Shown piece by piece: positions 16,001-21,424 of a DNA stretch of 33,127 nucleotides. Numbering within the stretch: the stretch's first letter is position 1; each line of letters begins with the position of its first letter. A model generated the notes under the pieces. It was not told where the DNA came from and made no database searches. It was given only the letters and a program-made list of their open reading frames with translations. This DNA is from an uncultured Pseudomonadota bacterium (lineage in GTDB: Bacteria > Pseudomonadota > Alphaproteobacteria > RF32 > CAG-239): the NCBI GenBank assembly GCA_949292375.1, contig CASEZG010000019.1:1-33127 (forward strand). The letters run 5' to 3'. The position numbers were made by a program, and so were the translations under genes.

Positions 16001-16747
16001 TTCTTTAAATTCGGCAATAAGCTGTGCTTTGATGCTTTCTAAAACAAGGGCATCCGCATGCGCTCCTATAGCCTGAAATAATTTCTTTCTCTTTTCATCT
16101 GCACTTAAGTTTGCAAATTTGGGCAGTATGGCAAGCTCTGCTTCAGCCTGCATAATGGCCATCTCAAGCATCTCTTTGCGGAGTTCGTCTTTATCTTTTA
16201 TGCCATCTTTGTCTTGAGATAAATCAATGTTATCAAAAAAGGCGGCAAAACTTGCAAGTTCCTGATATTCCAGTTTTTTATCCGCCGTTTGCGCTAATAA
16301 ATCCTTGCCGGCAATGAGGGCATCCATCTCGGCAATATTTTTGTCTAATGTCGGAGCAAAATCAGGCGTTAAGTGCGTAAGGTTGTTTGTAGCATCAAGA
16401 TTTCTTTGTTCTTGGTTTACTCTTTGTGTGGTTTTGTCCTGATTTTCGGTAGATTTATGAACAGAAGCAACTTCTTGGGCAAGGGCTTTCATTCCCTCTA
16501 AATCCTCCGGTGCGCAATTTTCTTTTCCGTCCGCAAAATCTTGAACCTGTTGTTGTGCAAAAGCGTCTAACTTAGCAAAAGCTTCTCCCGCGGGGCTCAT
16601 TTCTCCGCTATGGGCTTTCAATATGCTATATAATTTGTTTAGCTCTTCAATGCTAAGGTTTTCAACACCCTGATTAACTTTCTTAATGGCTTGTTCCAAA
16701 GTTAATTTTTTGGTATCATCGGTGTTTTGTTTTGCTTCATCTACCAT
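13061..16747 (-). CDS. Giant multi-segment protein of unknown function, paralogue B
   Basis: This 1228-residue protein is related to the downstream paralogue A. Residues 17-95 match its N-terminal domain (here IKKVNQGVENLSIEELNKLY). The middle has the same three Gly/Ala-rich hydrophobic segments (about 352-380, 405-432, 497-519) with matching joints: FDKRMKEK before the first, YLKKNPKEA before the second, and KLGNWLRDKF after the third. Residues about 530-830 are low-complexity and Asn/Thr/Glu-rich. About 832-1022 is a long, highly charged predicted coiled coil. Residues 1032-1082 are tandem 12-residue repeats (KKENEGQNDAQP). A globular-looking C-terminal 150 residues follows. No signal peptide is present. 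It has its own promoter, and no known family is recognised. Confidence 0.85.
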   Translation of the reverse strand: MVDEAKQNTDDTKKLTLEQAIKKVNQGVENLSIEELNKLYSILKAHSGEMSPAGEAFAKLDAFAQQQVQDFADGKENCAPEDLEGMKALAQEVASVHKSTENQDKTTQRVNQEQRNLDATNNLTHLTPDFAPTLDKNIAEMDALIAGKDLLAQTADKKLEYQELASFAAFFDNIDLSQDKDGIKDKDELRKEMLEMAIMQAEAELAILPKFANLSADEKRKKLFQAIGAHADALVLESIKAQLIAEFKEANAGLLSHKENLTEEEKKELEEKTKELKDELTKRVESYANRQYSSGHYSINNQVATVVLITNSREQVAISNRIAEKTGSKTLKDRALAFDKRMKEKHPKLYKAVKKGMLSLAVGSTFGSVGLACLAGYNTYKLYKEQQKKYRESGFEGSYMEYLKKNPKEAVALITSGTLTAVSAAFGGADVVEHGWNAVGFVGRAIGDTAAAKAGNRLLKAAIRGGISVTSGLTNAGMDFRAALNTKDKAQRKKLYKQAAITAGVSVVGGAIGILSAEYGDKIAGKLGNWLRDKFSSNDTGADSISETAPKVDTTHVQTQVLNGNELDAKLHELGVNPKVYENMSPMQKEMLLHKRIEELGPLAKETPAAQTASDDKAPAGSKSPENTSEKTADTGPVTESQLKNMLKRNAERHPDVDMTKVYSQLKAAGIKNPEEAFYKLEQSRLLAPNDKIMTVDGTNVRSTLERALKGEALTKADMEIISRSTANVDNTGHYLNDVRSQGGTGYSYRPNGKIITSENEVGTKIKGNGSVKSNIETHPEQGNGDKKTQTPNNPQPENNTTEKPDNKQTTQPQQQDENGPYAIHAGDSKDLIEAKREAARAEAAWKAAVEKVKLTGKGVEEVKDLPLTDAKRIEAEVRHAEAMKDEVKKQMAFSKKEIKLAKAERNQLGDELAKRIKMEERMSEIREDLKRHGLDKTDAPTMTGDYGEDRRAVRDYYKDVISNKKNQKVVMELLKEREDLYNEMKEQGPRQLMEQRYEAAEAKVDELSRREQYRLNQEKEVGENRSETQTATPKKENEGQNDIQPKKENEGQNDAQPKKENEGQNDAQPKKENEGQTETEPKSKEENPLERVSREAEEFNRKIDKKIESFSTTSLSAAEKLNNNELFSVKDKMGNNQYVGVDENGHSFKLTEVTNGGPDLEISGVMLKIEVSKDHPMYQALNDPDSLKRATAEYRFYKNFQEKCVNGQFKTVKPVQTVSRTNTSEGR
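13509..13652 (-). repeat. 36-bp in-frame coding minisatellite in paralogue B
   Basis: About four copies of a 36-bp unit start near 13521, 13557, 13593 and 13629. They encode KKENEGQNDAQP with small changes (NDIQ, TETE) in the first and last units. Middle copies are almost identical at DNA level. Because the unit is a multiple of three, copy-number change would not break the frame. Confidence 0.9.
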
Positions 16748-16771
16748 TTTTTTGCCCTCTACAGAATGTTC

Positions 16772-16792
16772 GTACTAAATTTATTTTAGTAC
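16772..16792. promoter_or_regulatory. Inverted repeat over the -10 box of paralogue B
   Basis: GTACTAAA and TTTAGTAC are perfect 8-bp arms around TTTAT. The right arm overlaps the predicted -10 hexamer of the gene starting at 16747. This repeats the arrangement seen upstream of paralogue A, but with a different sequence. Confidence 0.4.
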
Positions 16793-16811
16793 AAAAATAC
16801 GTAATTTTCAA
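16783..16811 (-). promoter_or_regulatory. Putative promoter of paralogue B
   Basis: On the minus strand TTGAAA (16811-16806), 17-base spacer, TAAAAT (16788-16783). The predicted start is near 16776, about 30 bases before the ATG. The intergenic region 16748-16914 is otherwise very AT-rich and holds no gene. Confidence 0.55.
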
Positions 16812-16914
16812 TAAATTTTGTCAAAATTATTGAAATTTTTTTACTTTTTATTTTCTTCTATAGAGAATATGGCAAAAATCTTAAAATTTATTTTATATTA
16901 TTGAAAAATCCGAA

Positions 16915-18312
16915 TTATTCGCGGCCGCCTTCGTAAGAATTGCCAGGAAGCATTTTACCGGTTACGGTTGCTTGTAGCTCCGCGCTGTTTTCATTAATGA
17001 AACTATTTTGCGGGGCTTGGATGTTTCCATCATTGGCTCTTTTTAACCGACCGGTTTTTCTTAAAAGTTTTTGCTTACGTTTGTACTCTTTGCGTTCATC
17101 TGCATTCATATTGCTGTAATTATACCGACGGATTTCCTTCCTTGCTGTTGGCGGAAGTTCCTTGATATAAGATTTTTTTAAATCTATTTCTTTGGGCTTA
17201 TCACCTGATACTTTCAGCTTTTCTATCGCTGCAGCTGCCGCGGCTTTTTCTTTAGCTTCTGAAGATAAATCTTTACCTATAAAAATGCTTGTAAAACCCT
17301 CTTTCTTAGCAGATTTTGCAACTTGTAAAAAAACACTCATATCAGCAGTATTGTTTTTTTCTTTTTTAGGACCGCCGATAAAAGCGTTATTTTCATCTGA
17401 ACGCATAATTATCGCATTATGATTTCCTGCTTCTTTTTGTGCTTCATCATCAAAAATTTTGGTTACAATTGTTTTTTCTTCCTTAACCGTTTCTGCCATA
17501 ACCGGATTATTTTTGGCATATTCCTGCCAATTGCCGCTTTCTTTTGCTAATAAGGCCTCGTTCACTTGACGTTCCTGTGCGTTATTTATATTTTCGGCGG
17601 CGTGCAATTCCAGCTGCTTTTGGGTTAAATCTGCCCCCAGAGTATTTTCATCCGTTTTGCCTTTATCCAGCTCTTTTTCCTCATTGGTCTTTTCGGCTGA
17701 GGCTTCTGATACAGCTTGAGGTGTTTGAGCATTTCCCGCTTCCTCTTGTTTGACCATATCCTCTTGCATAGACTGTACGGCCTCGGCATCCATCTTATGG
17801 GCGTTTAAGATTTGGCTCATTTGCTCTTGCATTTTTTCAGCGGCTGCTTGCGAAACGCCTTCCGCACTGATTTCTTTTTTATCTGCAACTTCCTGCCCTG
17901 TGGTTCCGTCCGGCTTATAATCCGAGGCTGGATGTTGGGACTCAAGCATAGAAGCCTTAAATTCATCCACACTCAGACCACAACGAGGATCATAAATATC
18001 TAGCTCTCCGGTTAAAGTATTTTTAAAGCCCTTTACTTGTCCAAAGGCCTGCAAAGCCGCGGCGGCACTTTTACCCCCATCTGCCTCTGAACCATTTAAG
18101 CTTGCATCATTAATCAGCCCATGAAGCAGTTTGTATTCCGACGTGTTTTGGATGAGTTTGTTACCTTCGGCAAAGTCCTTTACTCGCCCTGAGGTATAGG
18201 CACGCAATTGTCCGCGGAGTGCGGCTTGTTCCGGCACGGAGACATCAAAGTGCTTATCCAAAAAGCTAAGCTCCGTATAACTCATCGTTTGCCAGTTGTA
18301 TGTTTCAGCCAT
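16915..18312 (-). CDS. Charged protein of unknown function, paralogue C
   Basis: This 465-residue soluble protein has no signal peptide and no hydrophobic segment. Its first 70 residues weakly echo the N-terminal domain of paralogues A and B (MSYTELSFLDK and RVKDFAEGNK against LSIEELNKLY and QVQDFADGKE). Residues 150-260 are Gln/Glu/Ala-rich and probably coiled coil. Residues about 318-369 (TADMSVFLQVAKSAKKEGFT and onward) align with paralogue D and look like an alpha/beta unit resembling the LPD7 domains of large polyvalent proteins. The C-terminal part is basic (KRKQKLLRKTGRLKRA). A strong GGAGG site lies 6 bases before the ATG. Function is not known. Confidence 0.8.
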   Translation of the reverse strand: MAETYNWQTMSYTELSFLDKHFDVSVPEQAALRGQLRAYTSGRVKDFAEGNKLIQNTSEYKLLHGLINDASLNGSEADGGKSAAAALQAFGQVKGFKNTLTGELDIYDPRCGLSVDEFKASMLESQHPASDYKPDGTTGQEVADKKEISAEGVSQAAAEKMQEQMSQILNAHKMDAEAVQSMQEDMVKQEEAGNAQTPQAVSEASAEKTNEEKELDKGKTDENTLGADLTQKQLELHAAENINNAQERQVNEALLAKESGNWQEYAKNNPVMAETVKEEKTIVTKIFDDEAQKEAGNHNAIIMRSDENNAFIGGPKKEKNNTADMSVFLQVAKSAKKEGFTSIFIGKDLSSEAKEKAAAAAAIEKLKVSGDKPKEIDLKKSYIKELPPTARKEIRRYNYSNMNADERKEYKRKQKLLRKTGRLKRANDGNIQAPQNSFINENSAELQATVTGKMLPGNSYEGGRE

Positions 18313-18339
18313 TTATTCCTCCGCAGTTTCATGTATTTT

Positions 18340-18367
18340 ATTTTAGCAAAAAATTAGTAAACTGCAA
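18340..18367 (-). promoter_or_regulatory. Putative promoter of paralogue C
   Basis: On the minus strand TTGCAG (18367-18362), 16-base spacer, TAAAAT (18345-18340), about 28 bases before the ATG. Inverted arms GCAGTTT (18323-18329) and AAACTGC (18359-18365) bracket the -10 region. Confidence 0.45.
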
Positions 18368-18377
18368 TATTTTTGCA

Positions 18378-18404
18378 TAAAAAAAGCCCCTCAGCTGAGA
18401 GGCT
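18378..18404 (-). terminator. Rho-independent terminator after paralogue D
   Basis: On the minus strand AGCCTCTC and GAGGGGCT form an 8-bp stem (one G-U pair) with an AGCT loop and a following run of seven U, 11 bases past the stop of the gene ending at 18415. It separates paralogue D from C, so C depends on its own promoter. Confidence 0.88.
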
Positions 18405-18414
18405 TTTTGTTTTT

Positions 18415-20118
18415 TTAACCATTCGCTCTGTCATTCCAGTATTTTTGCATTGCAGCCTGACGAGCTTCCCTATCCGCTTTGGTGTTAAACGAGCTATTTT
18501 CATCATATTTATGATTATTGTCACGGAAAGCATTTCGGCGAATATCTTCGTTTTCTCTTTTTCTTAAATCCTCATTGGATAGCTTAGCTTTTGCCGCATC
18601 AACCAACTGCTGGCGAATACCTTGGTTGTGTCCGATTAAGGCAGCTCTGGCCTCTTGTGGCAAATCCTTAACAGCGTCATAGTATGGGTTATCTTCCATT
18701 ACAAGCTTGCCGTTTTCATCTTTTTTGAGCATTCCCTTCTCATCCTTCACGGCAATTTTTTCTTCAAAATCAATTCTCTTATCCGGTGCTCCTTTAATAT
18801 CTTTTGCAGCAACATCCTGATAAGCTGTTATTTTTTCTCTATTGTCTTTTTTATCTAAATCCATACTGCTACCCATTGCAACCATTGCGGCTGAATAAGC
18901 AATAATTTTTTCTTTCTCATCTTTTATGCCTGACAAATCTATTTCTTTGCCTTCAGCTAAATCTTTTTTAAATTGTTCTAAATAGTTTTCATAAGGACTT
19001 TTATCATTATCCTGATTATTGTTCTGATCTTGTGAATTTTCACCTTTTTTATCTTGGTCTTGTTTGGCGTTATATTCTTCCAATTTTTTCTTAGATTCTT
19101 CACTCAGTTGGTCTTCAAAACCATTGGCATCAATCTTACCTTCCGGAGCATTCTGATATTGAACGCCTAATTCCTCACAAGCAAGTTTTAACTTAGCGGC
19201 AAACTCAGGCGACATTTGTCCTGAGAAGTTGATTGCCTGATTGTTGCGTTTGGCATCTTTAACAATACCCAAGAAAACTGAATAATCTGCCGTTTTGCCA
19301 TCTTCTCCGGCAATGCTGGCATGTTTTGAATCTGAATAGCGGACTGAACCAAGCTTTTTGTCGCCTTTGGTGATATTAAGGCTTAAACCTTCTTTGTCCT
19401 CTTCGTCTCTGGCGCATTCTTGCTCAAATCCGGCACAATGCTCTTTCCAGAATTTTTCTTTATCTGCTTTCCAGTCCTCGTTTTCATCTGTGGGAGCGTC
19501 TTTATCTTCTCCTTCCTTAATATCTAAGGTATTGTCGTCATTTTTGTTTTCGTCTTCGTTTTTGTTTTCATCTTCGTTTTTGTTTTCATCTTCGTTTTTG
19601 TTTTCATCTTCGTTTTTGTTTTCATCTTCTTTAGGCTTGTCTTGATTGTTTTGCTCTATTTCCTCTCTCAGTTTTTCGGTAAATATAGCGCGCAATTCAT
19701 CCTCTGACTTACCTTTATATTCAGGATCATTAGGATTGTAATGATAATTTTTTGCAATTGGCGTACTATGCGCAGGAGCAATACCAACGTGAATTCCTTT
19801 CCAGCCTGCCTTTTCATAATCAGATTCAAGTTTTAGATACGCATCTGTTCGAGCCATTGGATCTGTTTCTTTGGCGTACTCTTCTTCGCGATTAGCAAAG
19901 TATCTATTTTCGGCTTCAATATTATCTGGAAGACCTTCTTCTGGCGGGTTTTTCTCATCTACATTAATATATTTAGCAACCCATTCTGCGTATTTTTCTT
20001 TAATCGCGTCAATCTCTTTTTCTTCTGATAACGCAGAAAACTCATCTGTAGTTTTCTCACATCCGCCGAGTTTGAAAAAAAGGTCATGATATGTACCTAA
20101 ATTAACATCATTTGCCAT
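18415..20118 (-). CDS. Acidic repeat-containing protein of unknown function, paralogue D
   Basis: This 567-residue soluble protein is strongly acidic and shows no signal peptide. Residues about 163-193 are tandem hexapeptides (ENKNED). Residues about 273-320 (TADYSVFLGIVKDAKRNNQA and onward) match the same segment of paralogue C, including a central I-x-F-S-G / I-F-I-G strand-turn and a following helix. This is an alpha/beta pattern like LPD7-type domains. A second Asn/Gln/Asp-rich linker lies around 355-380. A LPQEARAALIGHN motif near residue 485 echoes LPPTARKEIRRYN in paralogue C. The gene is the first of the four on this strand, has its own promoter and ends at a strong terminator. No function is assigned. 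Confidence 0.82.
   Translation of the reverse strand: MANDVNLGTYHDLFFKLGGCEKTTDEFSALSEEKEIDAIKEKYAEWVAKYINVDEKNPPEEGLPDNIEAENRYFANREEEYAKETDPMARTDAYLKLESDYEKAGWKGIHVGIAPAHSTPIAKNYHYNPNDPEYKGKSEDELRAIFTEKLREEIEQNNQDKPKEDENKNEDENKNEDENKNEDENKNEDENKNDDNTLDIKEGEDKDAPTDENEDWKADKEKFWKEHCAGFEQECARDEEDKEGLSLNITKGDKKLGSVRYSDSKHASIAGEDGKTADYSVFLGIVKDAKRNNQAINFSGQMSPEFAAKLKLACEELGVQYQNAPEGKIDANGFEDQLSEESKKKLEEYNAKQDQDKKGENSQDQNNNQDNDKSPYENYLEQFKKDLAEGKEIDLSGIKDEKEKIIAYSAAMVAMGSSMDLDKKDNREKITAYQDVAAKDIKGAPDKRIDFEEKIAVKDEKGMLKKDENGKLVMEDNPYYDAVKDLPQEARAALIGHNQGIRQQLVDAAKAKLSNEDLRKRENEDIRRNAFRDNNHKYDENSSFNTKADREARQAAMQKYWNDRANG
19541..19630 (-). repeat. 18-bp in-frame coding minisatellite in paralogue D
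   Basis: Five consecutive units of 18 bases (plus-strand form TTTTTGTTTTCATCTTCG) encode the hexapeptide ENKNED. The units are identical apart from one C/T-type change in the first copy, which indicates recent expansion. Copy-number change keeps the reading frame. Confidence 0.93.
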
Positions 20119-20147
20119 GGTTCTGTCTCCATATATAAAGCCTTAAC

Positions 20148-20185
20148 TATGGACAGAATAGCACAAAAGCACGGTTTTGTCCATA
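20148..20185. promoter_or_regulatory. 8-bp inverted repeat bracketing the paralogue D promoter
   Basis: TATGGACA (20148-20155) and TGTCCATA (20178-20185) are perfect inverted arms 22 bases apart, a 30-base centre spacing close to three helical turns. One arm covers the -35 box and the other touches the downstream edge of the -10 box, as expected for a repressor or activator pair site. Confidence 0.45.
20155..20183 (-). promoter_or_regulatory. Putative promoter of paralogue D
   Basis: On the minus strand TGGACA (20183-20178), 17-base spacer, TATTCT (20160-20155). The start would be near 20148, 30 bases before the ATG; GGAG lies 8 bases before the ATG. Confidence 0.55.
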
Positions 20186-20238
20186 AATTTTGTTTAATGT
20201 AACAGAAATTTCATAATATATGGTTAATTTGTGCGAAA

Positions 20239-20835
20239 TTAATTTAACTGCGCCAACAAACGCGTGATGTTTGCCATAAATAACTTAACCGAGATGGCCA
20301 GCAAGATGATGCCGAAAAACTTTTGAATCATATAAATCAAACCTGGTCCTAAAACTCGTTCAATTTTTTTGGTCAATTTTAAAACCAAGTAAACGATTAT
20401 CATATTAGCTATAACTGCGGTTAAAATACTGATGTCGCTGTACTGAGAACGAATGGAAAGCAAAGTTGTCAAGGCTCCTGCTCCGGCAATCAAGGGGAAA
20501 ACCACAGGGACAAAGGTTGCATCTTTTGGGGTATCCGGCTGATCGCGGAAAATTTCGATATCTAAAATCATCTCCATTGCAACAATAAAGATGATGAATG
20601 AGCCGGCAACAGCAAAAGAAGAAATATCTACGCCAAAAAGATTAAGAAATGCCTCTCCAACATAGAAGAACAGAAAAAACATTATCAGCGATAAAAGAGC
20701 CCCTTTTAGAGCATTTATTTTTTTGCCCCGTTTCTTTAAGGTCAAGATAACCGGAATATTTCCCGTAATATCTATTACGGCAAACAAAACAACAAATGCA
20801 CTTATAAAATGATGCCAATTAAATTCGCCAAACAT
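20239..20835 (-). CDS. MarC-family integral membrane protein
   Basis: The 198-residue protein is very hydrophobic, with about six membrane segments. It shows the MarC/UPF0056 pattern: FVVLFAVIDITGNIPVIL in the first helix (D-x-x-G-N-x-P), an AGSFIIFIVAMEMI helix, then PVVFPLIAGAGALTTLL (P-L-x-x-G-P/A-G) after a short cytoplasmic loop. Length is typical of the family. MarC proteins sit in the inner membrane; their transport role is still unclear, and the early link with antibiotic resistance was not upheld. An ideal AAGGAGG site precedes the ATG. The gene stands alone between paralogue D and the cysteine-rich gene. Confidence 0.88.
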   Translation of the reverse strand: MFGEFNWHHFISAFVVLFAVIDITGNIPVILTLKKRGKKINALKGALLSLIMFFLFFYVGEAFLNLFGVDISSFAVAGSFIIFIVAMEMILDIEIFRDQPDTPKDATFVPVVFPLIAGAGALTTLLSIRSQYSDISILTAVIANMIIVYLVLKLTKKIERVLGPGLIYMIQKFFGIILLAISVKLFMANITRLLAQLN

Positions 20836-20859
20836 CTTTTCCTCCTTAAATTTGACTTT

Positions 20860-20887
20860 GGAATAACACTTTAACTTTACAAGTCAA
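20860..20887 (-). promoter_or_regulatory. Putative promoter of the MarC-family gene
   Basis: On the minus strand TTGACT (20887-20882), 16-base spacer, TATTCC (20865-20860), about 25 bases ahead of the ATG at 20835. Confidence 0.5.
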
Positions 20888-20995
20888 TAAAAATAATAAG
20901 ATATGTTACTTTTTGATATATTTTTCTTAATTATGCTTTTCTTCAAAAAAGCACAACAAAACTCCTGACAAAAATAACATTTCTTTCATATATTG

Positions 20996-21024
20996 TTGAC
21001 TTTCTCTTAAAGTTGGGTTATTCT
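20996..21024 (+). promoter_or_regulatory. Promoter of the cysteine-rich gene
   Basis: TTGACT (20996-21001), 17-base spacer, TATTCT (21019-21024) gives a start near 21031. A 10-bp inverted repeat (21028-21037 with 21046-21055, one G-U pair) lies at the start of the leader. The ribosome binding site GGGAG is just beyond it. Confidence 0.6.
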
Positions 21025-21070
21025 GAAATTCAGATATGGGTTTCAATATTTGAATGATGGGAGAATAGCC

Positions 21071-21424
21071 ATGCAGAAATTGCTTTTATCAACTGTAACT
21101 TTACTTGTGGTGTTCAACACACATACACATACACACACCACACCTATTGAATTGAAGCCCATATCACAACTTGATAAGGCTTATAAGATTGCCGGAGTTT
21201 GTTTCTTGGGTGTCGGAGATTGCGCGCCAAGTGCCGGATTTGATTCATCATCTGGTTCCGGTGATAGCGGAGATGAATCCTTTGATATTGATACGACATC
21301 TCAATGTTTGAACGAAGGTTTTACGCCACAAAGCTGTAATGCAGTTCAAACAATTGATGGTGTTTGTCCTTATAATTCGGCTTATGGACGCGGATGTAAA
21401 TGTAATTTATGGACGCGGATGTAA
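21071..21424 (+). CDS. Cysteine-rich secreted protein, 5' part (frame broken by a 25-bp duplication)
   Basis: This is the N-terminal 117 codons of a cysteine-rich exported protein. The ATG at 21071 is preferred over one at 21050 because GGGAG lies about 8 bases before it and the hydrophobic core follows at once (MQKLLLSTVTLLVVF). The signal region runs into an odd NTHTHTHTT stretch encoded by a CA-rich microsatellite, and no clean signal peptidase site is seen. After a Ser/Gly/Asp linker (DSSSGSGDSGDESFD) the Cys-rich part begins (QCLNEGF, QSCNAVQ, CPYNSAYGRGCKCN). It then ends prematurely in LWTRM and a stop, inside the second copy of the duplication. With one copy removed the frame continues in the downstream part for a total of 420 residues. 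Confidence 0.8.
   Translation: MQKLLLSTVTLLVVFNTHTHTHTTPIELKPISQLDKAYKIAGVCFLGVGDCAPSAGFDSSSGSGDSGDESFDIDTTSQCLNEGFTPQSCNAVQTIDGVCPYNSAYGRGCKCNLWTRM
21116..21143 (+). repeat. CA-rich microsatellite in the signal region
   Basis: An imperfect (CA)n tract with T interruptions lies just after the hydrophobic core and encodes His-Thr repeats. Two-base slippage here would shift the reading frame. Confidence 0.75.

Noticed and set aside
19541..19630. Possible CRISPR or non-coding satellite
   Set aside because: Units of 18 bp have no spacers and encode an in-frame ENKNED linker.
20121..20158. Hairpin sequestering the ribosome binding site of paralogue D (TTCTGTC with GACAGAA)
   Set aside because: The 5' arm lies upstream of the predicted transcription start near 20148, so it would not be in the mRNA; the 8-bp arms at 20148-20185 are the better explanation.
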